Assembly (NCBI GenBank): GCA_028274465.1
Contig: CM051455.1
Coordinates: forward strand, 112,094,261-112,158,260
DNA: 64,000 nt
From: Plantago ovata
Lineage: Eukaryota > Streptophyta > Magnoliopsida > Lamiales > Plantaginaceae
Direction: 5' to 3'
Shown here piece by piece: positions 1-9,613 of the stretch (the stretch's first letter is position 1; every line of letters starts with the position of its first letter). The notes below the pieces were generated by a model. That model was not told where the DNA came from. It saw nothing but the letters and a program-made list of their open reading frames with translations, and did not search any database. The position numbers and the translations under genes were made by a program.

Positions 1-7
1 TTCATCA
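1..7 (+). repeat. Last 7 bases of the 5' LTR of element A
   Basis: TTCATCA matches the end of every complete LTR of this family and is followed after three bases by the primer binding site. The rest of this LTR lies to the left of the window. Confidence 0.85.
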
Positions 8-10
8 AAT

Positions 11-28
11 TGGCGCCGTTGCCGGGGA
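11..28 (+). other. Primer binding site of element A (tRNA-Asp type)
   Basis: TGGCGCCGTTGCCGGGGA is the complement of the 3' end of plant tRNA-Asp as I know it, the primer of Athila-type and related gypsy elements. It begins three bases after the LTR end. Nearly the same site occurs at 48244-48261 (one base different) and on the minus strand at 45735-45752. Confidence 0.85.
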
Positions 29-336
29 CTATACTCCTTTTTCTCTTTAGCTTATTTATATTTTCAGCTTTCAATTCCCTACAGAAGAATAGGCTTTGGG
101 GGTTTGCTCTCAAAAAATTTCACTTTCTTACCCTATTTCTTTCCCCCTATCTTTTTCAGTAAACTCATCTAATCTGATCGTGGTTACCTTGCGTGCTTGT
201 GCTCTCCAAATTCTTGGTTACATTGTGTTTGTTTGCAGTCTTTGTGCTTTTCTTTGCAAGTTTTTGTTTTTTCTTTTGTGGATTCTTCTCCTTGGTTTCT
301 TGTTTCCTCATGTACAGGAACTAGTCATATGAAAGG
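29..336 (+). other. 5' leader of element A
   Basis: An untranslated, T-rich leader between primer site and gag. The same leader, clearly similar by eye, follows the primer site of element G at 48262-48514. A hydrophobic frame crosses it but is not a convincing gene. Confidence 0.6.
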
Positions 337-1158
337 ATGAGTCAACGAGTTTCGTTGCCCCGGTATGTGATGCCTCGAGGGCCTTGCATAACATTGGATG
401 AAGATTGCAGGGATTATGACTTTGATCCTTCGTACTACTCCATTCTCTCCACGTTTTCAATGGGTGATGATCCAAGAGGGTTCTTAAACACGTACGAGGA
501 AGGTGTGTTGAGGATACCTCGTGAGAATGTGGAGGGGGTTATTTTATCACATGAGCAACTTTGTATGAGAGGATTTATGGGAGCCTTGAAAGGGTACGCT
601 CGAGGATGGCTCAGAATCCCACCGGAAAAATCGTTGCGCACTTGGGGTGAAGTAACCAGCAAGTTTCTGGAACATTGGGATAGGGACTCACCTCCCGGGT
701 CAAGGGCATGGACGTCTCGCTTCAGTAGCCAGCCACCAGAAATCGACATTACCGATGAAGAGGAATGTGGAGAAGCATCCATTGATGAAGTCTCTTCAGT
801 GCTTAGCTTGGATTCCACGTCCTTACTTGCAGATGTCGAGGTTGTCGGTCAAGAGGAAGTCGTGGAGGAGGTGATGACTGAATCCATTGCTTCACTTGAG
901 TCAGAAAGTGATGGCGTGAGTTGTGTTGAGGTCGAGGAGCCAATCTCTAAAGATTTTGGTGTCTCTGAATCAATTGCTGCAGATACTCTTGATCTTGACT
1001 CCTACGTTTTGGTCCATGCACCCACCTATGAGTTCCAAAGGAGTTTTGATCCTTTTTTCTCTTTTTATTTTCCACCTGATTCCCTTGGTTATTTTTTAGA
1101 TTTAAATTTTATTGGTTTTGTTAATTTTAGTTTTCAGGGAATCATGGACTTGCTTTAG
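337..1158 (+). CDS. Gag-like protein of element A, 273 codons
   Basis: An open frame from ATG to TAG. Residues about 45-115 carry a gag core recognisable by comparison with element G: a segment around NTYEEGVLRIP, then the LCMRGF helix region, then LRTWGEVTSKFLEHW, which parallels LKTWGQVVEEFLARF in G. The core is followed by an acidic, serine-rich tail and a hydrophobic C-terminus. There is no CCHC zinc knuckle and no protease motif, so it is shorter than usual gag. It sits about 310 bp after the primer site, the normal gag position. Elements with LTRs, primer site and only gag correspond to the TR-GAG type known from plants. Whether it makes working capsids is unknown. Confidence 0.7.
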   Translation: MSQRVSLPRYVMPRGPCITLDEDCRDYDFDPSYYSILSTFSMGDDPRGFLNTYEEGVLRIPRENVEGVILSHEQLCMRGFMGALKGYARGWLRIPPEKSLRTWGEVTSKFLEHWDRDSPPGSRAWTSRFSSQPPEIDITDEEECGEASIDEVSSVLSLDSTSLLADVEVVGQEEVVEEVMTESIASLESESDGVSCVEVEEPISKDFGVSESIAADTLDLDSYVLVHAPTYEFQRSFDPFFSFYFPPDSLGYFLDLNFIGFVNFSFQGIMDLL

Positions 1159-1393
1159 CAGATACGGAGAGGAGCCAAGGATGGTTCCCAAGATGCGAGG
1201 AGTAATGGAACAGATGCACAAGATTCGATTCCATTTGATAATGGATAACATTAGTGGTAATGGTTGCATGTAGTTTAGTTTTATCGCTTTCTTGCATTGT
1301 ACGCATATCATTGTTTTTTATTTTATATTTTCGTATGTTTTTAGTGATAAAATAGGTTTTAAGATGATAATTTTGCGTTATAGGAGGAAAATC

Positions 1394-1535
1394 GACACCT
1401 CCAGGAGTCTGGAGGTGTCGGGCGAACCGCCCCCCACGTGGGGCGATTCGCCTGGCACGACCAAGTAACCTGGGGCTTACTGGATGCCCCAGGCGAATCG
1501 CCCCCCACGTGGGCGGTTCGCCCCGGGTGTCCAGT
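1394..1535. repeat. GC-rich nested hairpins after A gag
   Basis: A perfect 11-bp hairpin (GACACCTCCAG at 1394-1404, CTGGAGGTGTC at 1409-1419, loop GAGT) is followed by a larger inverted repeat. The arm at about 1420-1455 is the near-exact reverse complement of 1489-1523, differing by two bases of C-run length and a like change in the G-run, around a 33-nt loop holding its own small stem. The arms are built from the modules GGGCGAACCGCCC and GGGGCGATTCGCC, which recur in the LTRs. Element B keeps a shortened version at 5512-5580. Confidence 0.75.
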
Positions 1536-2213
1536 AAACCTGGTGTCCGAATTTTCATCCGAACACCCCATTTCTCCTCATATACTAAATTATTGATCTT
1601 TTTACCTCTTTTATCACCTGTTTTGGTTTCTCACGAGTTTCTTTGAGTACTATAGGTTACAGGTACAAGTTCAGCTCTCACCTTAAATCCACTTTCAACG
1701 AGCGACGATGTTCAGGTTTGGGGGGGGGGAATCGCTGGCTATCTCTATACTTGTTTTGCTTATGATAAACTCGTGAAACCCTTTGTTGGCATTTGCACGT
1801 TTACCGCTTTCTTAGTATTTAGTTGCATACACTACATTCATCCTAGTATAGTTTTGCATGTTTTTGTGTGGAGTTTATTGCCAAATTTTTTGGACTCTTT
1901 TTTATTGTGTAGATTAACTAGTTATGACCTTTGACCATGCGTTTCATCTCTATGAATTTGTTTGAGGTTTTTCTCGCTTGGCTTGTCACATTTATATATG
2001 CACTTAGTTAAGCTTGGTAGTCTCGACATCACTTAGTGGTGTTTTCTCTACTGCAGTTCACGAAGGCCTTTATAATAAGATGATGCATGTTAGAGTCTTG
2101 TGGTTGTTTTCCCGTGTAATTATGTACCTAAGAGGCAACAAGTCTTCACCTTGTTTTGAGATTGATAAATGCCTAGGAAGGAGGTAGTGTGAGATTGTGT
2201 GATCCTTTGTTTG

Positions 2214-2346
2214 AAACCTATTCTAACGAATAGGTTTGGGGAGGGGGTTATGCTGTCATTATGACTTATTTTTCGATTTTGAGTATTGTGAGTTTGTTTT
2301 CCTTTTTCATAAAGTTTGTGCTCCAACCTATTCTTTCGAATAGGTT
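2214..2346 (+). repeat. Paired hairpins AACCTATTC/GAATAGGTT in element A
   Basis: Hairpin one at 2214-2237 has loop TAAC and is followed by TTGGGGAGGGGG. Hairpin two at 2325-2346 has loop TTTC and is followed by TTCGGGAGG. The pair is repeated at 6291-6314 and 6402-6423 (B), 40842-40863 and 40955-40977 (F, opposite strand), and 50377-50398 and 50491-50512 (G). The 9-bp stem is unchanged while the loops differ. Confidence 0.8.
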
Positions 2347-2407
2347 TCGGGAGGTCGTTTGTGAGTCATTGTAATTTCTTTTCGTTGTGCTACTACTGGC
2401 TATATAC

Positions 2408-2560
2408 AAAAAAAGAGAGGAACAAAGAAAGAAAAAAAATCGAAAAAAAAAAAAAGAAAAAGAAAAATTTCCAGAAAAAAGAAAAAATCTGGAAAAAAGA
2501 AAAAAAAGAAAAGACCCAAAAAAAGCAAAGAAGGGTCCAAAGAAAGCCAAAACGCAGTTT
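2408..2560 (+). repeat. Purine-only tract in element A
   Basis: About 150 bases of almost only A and G, with a small stem TTTCCAGA/TCTGGAAA inside. Equivalent tracts lie at 6484-6630 in B, about 40660-40790 in F (seen as T/C on +) and 50568-50690 in G. Frames crossing it code low-complexity Lys/Glu/Arg strings and are not genes. Confidence 0.7.
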
Positions 2561-3118
2561 AGCAAAGTGTTTGTCTCGTGTTTCAATGCTTGTAATGTTC
2601 GTAATCGAGTTGTAAAGTGTGTCTTACGTTTGTTTGAGTGTCATCTGTTCTAGACCACCCTCGTCCTGCCATTCAGGAAGTGGTGATAGTTTATGACTTT
2701 GCTTGACAAATGGTTAGAATAGGGGAGTGTGAACTTTTAGGGAACCCTCCTTCGTTTGATGAGAGCCAGTATTGGTTCGACCTCTTTGAGGGAAAGTCTT
2801 AACTTGGTGAACATCAGTAAGTCCTCAGTTTCATAGGCACGGGACAACCATTCGTATTTTAACATGTTTCATTACGTCGTCACTGACTAGGTCCAGGTAG
2901 AGAATGTTACGAGAGACTATCTTGTTTAACATAGTGCATATGTGAATGTGTATGAGTCAATCGAGGCATTCTTCAACCAATATCCATGTTGTGATTTGTA
3001 TGGTCATTGTTCATAAGTTTTTGATAGACTCAATAGATTAGTTCATTTCATTTGGCATTAGACTCCATTTTGTGTGTTGCATTAGAGTCTAGCTTAGTTG
3101 CTTGAGGACAAGCAAATG

Positions 3119-3134
3119 ATCGGTTTGGGGAGTT
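3119..3134 (+). other. Polypurine tract of element A
   Basis: TCGGTTTGGGGAGTTT directly precedes the LTR start TGATGAAC, the expected place for plus-strand priming. The same sequence precedes the LTRs at 8407 and 51281, and its complement follows 40056. Confidence 0.75.
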
Positions 3135-3468
3135 TGATGAACGTGTATTTTACACTTTCATTCGAGTCTTTTTCACCAATTTAGCTATCCTCTAGGTTAA
3201 TTTAGCTTATATTTTAGTGCATTTTATTAGAATAGTGTGACGTTTCCCTTTTCTTTGCATAGGTAAAAAAACGTATTTTTATGGGAAATATTGATGAAGA
3301 GAATGAAGTTTTGGTGCTTCGTGGTCATCCGTGGTGTATCTAGAAGTATCCGGATGAGTTTTGAGGCCTATGGGACGAGTTTCAAGGCTTAAAGGTCACT
3401 AGAAGGCAAAATCCGAGTCCGAAAAGGAAAAGAAGACCAAAATCTCGCTCCCACCGACCTGGACGTCC

Positions 3469-3568
3469 GAGGCGAACCAAATGGGACGTGGGGCGAATCG
3501 CCCCGCAACAGGCGAATCGCCTGGCGTCTGGGGCGGTTCGTCCTGTGCTTATCGTTGCCTATATATAT
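3469..3568 (+). promoter_or_regulatory. LTR promoter: GC-palindrome cluster and TATA box
   Basis: Modules GGGGCGAATCGCCCC and AGGCGAATCGCCT lie just upstream of TATATATAT at 3560-3568. The same arrangement occurs in each LTR of the family: modules 7439-7505 with TATA 7515-7523, and 8751-8829 with 8841-8849. On the minus strand: 4680-4765 with 4668-4676, 19510-19552 with 19489-19497, and 46625-46662 with 46603-46611. On the plus strand again: 47335-47372 with 47387-47394, and 51635-51672 with 51687-51695. Confidence 0.6.
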
Positions 3569-3949
3569 GTTTCACCTGTTTAGTCGTTTTTCAGACCTTT
3601 TCACCTTATTTTGAGAGACAAATTCTCCAGAGTCTGTTCTGGGAATTATTAGCATAGAAGACTCTTTTTCTTACTGATTTGGAAGCTTTAGCGTAGAGAT
3701 TGGACATCTTTAATTTTCGATTCTTGCTTGTGAGTTAGCAATTCATCGGAGATTGACAACCTTCGTTGGTAACTTGTATCTCACGATTTTTCTACTTTTA
3801 TTTATTTCATTCAACATGTTTTCATTCAATCTTGCTTTGATTCTTGTTGATTGCAATTTATCTATGAGTAGCTAAATCTATCGTTGGTGATAGTATGTGA
3901 TTTCTTAGCTAGGGTTCTTGATTATGCATGAGTGGCTTCGCGCGTTTAA

Positions 3950-5109
3950 TGATGAACGTTGGAATGTCGGGTTCCAATTAATCAAATAAATTTGTATTTA
4001 GCCAAAGGCAATTCACAACTACAACGAAAACCGTAGTGTAGCAGTAGAATAACCTCGATTGTCGATCTCTAAGGACTATAACTAGCTTTATCTAATCTAA
4101 CTTAAGAATATAAAACAGCAGACGACTTAGCAAAGGTTTTTCTTAACAGATAATGGAGATTGGTGATAGTATAGTCTTTCAAAGCATAGCAGGTTAATAA
4201 TCATGCATAAATTCCTCGGTCTTGCATGGAGATCTTTGATCAATGAATTGTCCAGTTGTGTTCCGTAATTATTCAACACTACGAAGATATAGATTTATAT
4301 AGATCAAAGAAATAAAGCAATAACTCAGAGTATAATGCGCGATATAGCCATTAGCATAATTATTAACCCTTCGCTAAGAAATTACATACTATCACCAACG
4401 AGAAGTTTAGCTACTCATAGTTGTCATGCAATCAACAGAAATCATACCACGAATGAATGAAAACATGATGAAAGATATATAAATATAAATAGAAAAACTG
4501 TAAGATACAATGTTACCGAAGGTTGTCAATCTCCGAAGAATCGCGATCTTATCTCCTAAGCTAAGAACCCCCAGAATAGGCTCTGGGAAATTCCTACCTA
4601 AAACTACTGAGAAAGGTGAGAGAAAAGGTCTGGAAAAGTATGAAAAATGGAGAAAACTGAGCAACTATATATAGGTATTCGAATTGTGTGGGGCGAAGGG
4701 CCCCACATACCGGGCGATTCGCCTGGTGTGGGGCGATTCGCCCACGTCCCGGACGACTCGCCCGGGAGTAAATTTCGGCCCTTTACGCGTTTTTGGATTT
4801 CTTCCCCTTTTCGGACTCGGTTTCTGCCTTCTAGTGACCTTTTAGCCTTCAGACTCGACCCCTAGACTTCAAATCCTATCCGGAATCTTTCAGATACTCC
4901 AATTAGGCTTCTGGAACACCAATTCCTTGTCTACTTCAATATAATTGCCCGGAAAACCTCGTTTTTCAACCAAAACCTGTAAAATACAAACTAAAGGGAA
5001 ACGTTACACTATTCTAATAAAATGCACTAAAATATAGCTAAATTAACATAGAGGATAGCTAAAATATGTGAAAAAGACTCAAATGAAAGTGTAAAATACA
5101 CATTCATCA
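3950..5109 (-). mobile_element. Solo LTR, minus orientation, nested in the shared LTR
   Basis: 1,160 bp from TGATGAACG to CATTCATCA on +, which is the reverse complement of the family LTR. It is flanked by the perfect 5-bp duplication TTTAA (3945-3949, 5110-5114). It belongs to the same family as its host LTR but to a different subfamily, with the GTTTGTATTTTACAGGTTTT block of the 7085 copy. No internal region remains, so it is the product of LTR-LTR recombination after insertion. Confidence 0.92.
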
Positions 5110-5497
5110 TTTAAGACTTGATTTATTGTTTTATTTCTTTGATCTACCTAAGCCATCTATCTTCGTAGTGTTGAATTGAAAGGAACACATAGGACAATTC
5201 ATGATCATGGATCTCTATACAAACTTCGAGTACTTCATGCATGATTATTACCTGTTGCTTTGAATGATCATACTATCACTAACTTCCATTATATTGATAA
5301 TAAAAGTCTGTGCTTTGCTTAATTTCTGATTTGTAGTTTAAGTTAAATTTGATAAAGCTAGTTATAGTCCTTAGAGATCGACACTCGAGGTTATTTTACT
5401 TCTACACTATGTGCCTTGGTTTTCGTTGTAGTTGTGAATTGCCTTTGGCTAAAAACAAATTTATTTGATTAATTGAGTCTGACAATCTCGTTCATCA

Positions 5498-8406
5498 AAT
5501 TCACCCGGCAAGTCCAGAACGTCTGGAGTATTCTGGACACCCCGGGCGAATCGCCCCCCACCCGGGGCGGTTCTTCCCGGGTGTCCAGAAACCTGGGTAT
5601 CTGGATTTTCGTCCGGACACCCGATTTTCTTCCTCTTTGTTAAATTATTAATCTTTTTTGCTTCTTTTATCACCTGTTTTGGTTTCTCACAAGTTTCTTT
5701 GAGTAATATAGGTTGCGAGATTCTCACGTGGTACAAGTTAGATCTCTCCTTAAATTCACTTTCGACGTTCGGGACGAGCGGCGACGTTCAGGTTTGGGGG
5801 GGGGGGTTATCGCTAGATATTTCTATACTTTATTTTGCTTATGATAAACTCGTGAAACCCTTTGTTTGCATTTGCACGTTTACCGCTTTCTTAGTATTTA
5901 GTTGCATACACTACATTCATCCTAGTATAGTTTTGCATGTTTTTGTGTGGAGTTTATTGCCAAATTTTTTGAACTTTTTTATTAGGTAGATTAACTAGTT
6001 ATGACTTTTGACCATGTGTTTCATCTCTATGAATTCGTTTGAGGTTTTTCTCGCTTGGCTTGTCACATTTATATATGCACTTAGTTAAGCTTGGTAGTCT
6101 CGACATCATATAGTGGGGTTTTCTCTACTGCGGTTCACAAAGGCCTTTATAATAAGATGATGCATGTTAGAGTCTTGTGGTTGTTCTCCCGTGTAATTAT
6201 GTACCTAAGAGGCAACAAGTCTTCACCTTGCTTTGAGATTGCTAAATGCCTAGGAAGGAGGTAGTGTGAGATTGTGTGATCCTTTATTTGAAACCTATTC
6301 TAACGAATAGGTTTGGGGAGGGGGTTATGCTGTCAATATGACTTGTTTTTAGATTTTGAGTGTTGTGAGTTTGTTTTTCTTTTTCGTAAAGTTTGTGCTG
6401 CAACCTATTCTTTCGAATAGGTTTGGGGAGGTCGTTTGTGAATCATTGTAATTTCTTTTTCATTGTGCTACTGCTGGCTATATACAAAAACAAAAAGAAA
6501 GAAAAAAGTGGAAAAGAAAAAACAGAAAAAATTTCAGGAAAAAGAAAAAATCTGGAAAAGAAAATAAGAAAAAAGAAAAAATAGAAAAGACCCCAAAAAA
6601 GAAAAGAAGGGTCAAAAGAAAGCCAAAAAGCAATTTAGCAAAGTGTTTGTCTCGTTTTTCAATTCATGTAATGTTCATAATCGAGTTGTAAAGTGTGTCT
6701 TTCGTTTGTTTGAGTGTCATTTGTTCTAGACCACCCTCGTCCTGCCATTCAGGAAGTGGTGATAGTTTATGACTTTGCTTGAGAGATGGGTAGAATAGGG
6801 GAGTGTGAACTTTTAGGGAACCCTCCTTCGTTTGATGAGAGCCAGTATTGGTTCGACCTCTTTGAGGGAAAGTCTTAACTTGGTGAACATCAGTAAGTCC
6901 TCAGTTTCATAGGCACGGGACAACCATTCGTATTTTAACATGTTTCATTACGTCGTCACTGACTAGGTCCAGGTATAGAATGTTACGAGAAACTATCTTG
7001 TTTAACATAGTGCATATGTGAATGTGTATGAGTTAATCGAGGCATTCTTCCACCAATATCCATGTTATGATTTGTATGGTCATTTGATGAACGTGTATTT
7101 TACACATTCATTTGAGTCTTTTTCACCTATTTTAGCTATCCTCTATGTTAATTTAGCTATATTTTAGTGCATTTTATTAGAATAGTGTCACGTTTCCCTT
7201 TAGTTTGTATTTTACAGGTTTTGGGTGAAAAACGAGGTTTTCCGGGCAATTATATTGAAGTAGACAAGGAATTGGTGTTCCGGAGGCCTAATTAGAGTAT
7301 CCAGAAGATTCCGGATAGGATTTGAAGTCTAGGGGTCGAATCTGAAGGCTAGAAGGTCACTAGAATGCAAAAACCGAGTCCGAAAAGGAAAAGATATCCA
7401 AAAACGCGTCGAAAACGCGTTTCAGCCGAAAAAGCTCCCGGGCGACTGCGAATCGCCCCACACCAGGCGAATCGCCCGGTGTGTGGGGCCCTTCGCCCCA
7501 CACCTGCCGAATGCCTATATATAGTTGCTCAGTTTTCTCCGTTTTTCATACTTTTCCAGACCTTTTCTCTCACATTTCTCATTAGTTTTAGATAGGAATT
7601 CTCCAGAGCCTGTTCTGGGGGTTCTTAGCTTAGGAGATACTTTTTCTTAGCGTTTTGGAGCTTGTAAGATCGCGATTCTTCGGAGATTGACAACCTTCGG
7701 TAACATTGTATCTTACAGTTTTTTTATTTATATTTATATATCTTTCATCATGTTTTCATTCATTCGTGGTATGATTTCTGTTGATTGCATGACATCTATG
7801 AGTAGCTAAACTTCTCGTTGGTGATAGTATGTGATTTCTTAGCGAAGGGTTAATAATTATGCTAATGGCTATATCGCGCATTATACTTTGAGTTATTGCT
7901 TTATTTCTTTGATCTATCTAAATCTCTATCTTCGTAGTGTTGAATAATTACGGAAAACAATTGGACAATTCATTGATCAAAGATCTCTATGCAAAACCGG
8001 GGAATTTATGCATGATTATTAACCTGCTATGCTTTGAATGACCATACTATCACCAATCTCCATTATCTGTTAAGAAAAACCTTTGCTAAGTCGTCTGTTG
8101 ATTTATATTCTTATGTTAGATTAGATAAAGCTAGTTATAGTCCTTAGAGATCGACACTCGAGGTTATTCAACTGCTACACTACGGTTTTCGTTGTGGTTG
8201 TGAATTGCCTTTGGCTAAATACAAATTTATTTGATTAATTGAGTCTGACAAAGTAGTTCATCATCATTGTTCATGAGTTTTTGATAGAGTCAATAGATTA
8301 GTTCATTTCATTTGGCATGAGACTCCATTTTGTGTGTTGCATTGGTTTTTTGCATTAGAGTCTAGCTTAGTTGCTTGAGGACAAGCAAATGTTCGTTTGG
8401 GGAGTT
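5498..8406 (+). mobile_element. Internal region of element B, deleted for primer site and gag, holding a solo LTR
   Basis: Directly after the LTR (5497) the sequence AAT keeps the normal spacer, but the primer site, leader and gag are missing. The sequence resumes in the GC-hairpin region matching about 1440 of A, then runs collinear with A to its polypurine tract just before 8407. It has an 11-G run (5796-5806), the two hairpins (6291-6314, 6402-6423) and the purine tract (6484-6630). No gene is present. The solo LTR 7085-8263 splits it. Confidence 0.8.
7085..8263 (+). mobile_element. Solo LTR, plus orientation, inside element B
   Basis: 1,179 bp from TGATGAACG to GTTCATCA, flanked by the 5-bp duplication TCATT (7080-7084, 8264-8268). 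Element A has the uninterrupted target at about 3000. TATA-like sequence lies at 7515-7523, downstream of GC modules. Confidence 0.92.
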
Positions 8407-9613
8407 TGATGAACATGTATTTTACACTTTCATTCGAGTCTTTTTCACCAATTTAGCTATACTCTAGGTTAATTAGGTTATATTTTAGTGCATTTTATTA
8501 GAATAGTGTCACGTTTCCCTTTTCTTTATATTTTTCAGGTTTCAGGTAAAAAACGTATTTGTATGGGCAATATTGATGAAGATGACGAAGTTTTGGTGTT
8601 TCGAGGACATTCGTGGTGTATCTAGAAGGTTCTGGATGAGATTTGAGGCCTAGGGGAAGAGTTTCAAGGCTTAAAGGTCACTAGAAGGCAAAATCCGAGT
8701 CCGAAAACGAAAAGAAGACCAAAATCTCACTCCCACCGACTGGATGTCCCAGGAGAACCGCATGGGACGTGGGGCGAATCGTCCCACACCAGGCGAATCA
8801 CCTGGCACTTGGGCCGGTTCGCCCGGGAAGTTTCTGCAGCTATATATATCTTTGCCTATTTTCTACGGTTTTCATACCTTTTCACCTTATTTTGAGAGAC
8901 AAATTCTCCAGAGCCTGTTCTGGGAATTATTAGCATAGAAGACTCTTTTGCTTATTGATTTGGAAGCTTTAGCATAGAGATTGGACATCTTTGATTTTCG
9001 ATTCTTGCTTGTGAGTTAGCAATTCATCGGAGATTGACAACCTTCGTTGGTAACTTGTATCTCACGATTTTTCTTCTTTTATTTATTTCATTCAACATGT
9101 TTTCATTCAATCTTGCTTTGATTCTTGTTGATTGCAATTTATCTATGAGTAGCTAAATCTATCGTTGGTGATAGTATGTGATTTCTTAGCTAGGGTTTTT
9201 GATTATGCATGAGTGGCTTCGCGCGTTTAAGACATGATTATTTGTTTTATTTCTTTGATCTATCTAAGCCATCTATCTTCGTAGTGTTGAATTGAAAGGA
9301 ACACATAGGACAATTCACGATCATAGATTTCTATACAAACTTCAAGTACTTCATGCATGATTATTACCCGTTGCTTTGAATGACCATACTATCACTGACT
9401 TCCATCATATTGATAAGAAACATTTGTGCTTTGCTTGATTTCTGATTTATAGTTTAAGTTAGATTAGATAAAGCTAGTTATAGTCCTTAGAGATCGACAC
9501 TCGAGGTTATTTTACTTCTACACTACGTGCCTTGGTTTTCGTTGTAGTTGTGAATTGCCTTTGGCTAAAAACAAATTTATTTGATTAATTGAGTCTGACA
9601 ATCTCGTTCATCA
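8407..9613 (+). repeat. 3' LTR of element B
   Basis: An intact 1,207-bp LTR from TGATGAACA to CGTTCATCA, preceded by the polypurine tract. Directly after it, AGAGCC continues the E1 gag frame; the E2 copy shows the same gag uninterrupted at about 20283. This LTR edge is therefore an insertion boundary. Confidence 0.9.

Larger units (their letters stand above)
1536..3118 (+). other. Non-coding 3' half of element A internal region
   Basis: No credible gene. It holds a run of ten G at 1720-1729 after CAGGTTT, two identical-stem hairpins (2214-2237, 2325-2346) each followed by G-rich purines, and an A/G-only stretch (2408-2560). The rest is a long unique AT-rich tail. The same order of landmarks is kept in B, in F (reversed) and in G, so this tail is a conserved part of the family rather than random filler. 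Confidence 0.7.
3135..5497 (+). repeat. Shared middle LTR of the A/B array, split by a solo LTR
   Basis: The LTR proper is 3135-3949 plus 5115-5497, about 1.2 kb, matching the 1,207-bp LTR at 8407-9613. It starts TGATGAACG and ends CGTTCATCA. It is the 3' LTR of A and the 5' LTR of B. A TATA-like run (3560-3568) lies about 20 bp after a cluster of GC palindromes (3469-3541). The split is marked by the 5-bp duplication TTTAA at 3945-3949 and 5110-5114. Confidence 0.85.
1..9613 (+). mobile_element. Three-LTR tandem array of non-autonomous LTR retrotransposons (A and B)
   Basis: The order is LTR end (1-7), internal region A (8-3134), shared LTR (3135-5497), internal region B (5498-8406), LTR (8407-9613). 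LTRs begin TGATGAAC and end GTTCATCA, an 8-9 bp terminal inverted repeat. Two elements sharing a middle LTR is the usual product of unequal recombination between LTRs. No protease, RT, RNase H or integrase is encoded, so transposition would need help from another element. On the right the array abuts codons of copia E1 gag, so it was inserted there; the likely duplication AGAGC (9614-9618) cannot be confirmed because the left flank lies outside the window. Two further solo LTRs are nested inside. Confidence 0.85.

Noticed and set aside
11..28. Possible tRNA gene fragment
   Set aside because: Only the 18 bases complementary to the tRNA 3' end are present, right after an LTR: a primer binding site.
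96..332. Hydrophobic 78-codon frame in the A leader
   Set aside because: Lies in the untranslated leader, lacks an ATG start and its T-rich sequence gives hydrophobic residues by composition; not shared as a frame in G.
2266..2653. Lys/Glu-rich and Phe-rich ORFs on both strands
   Set aside because: By-products of the purine tract; low complexity and not conserved as proteins.
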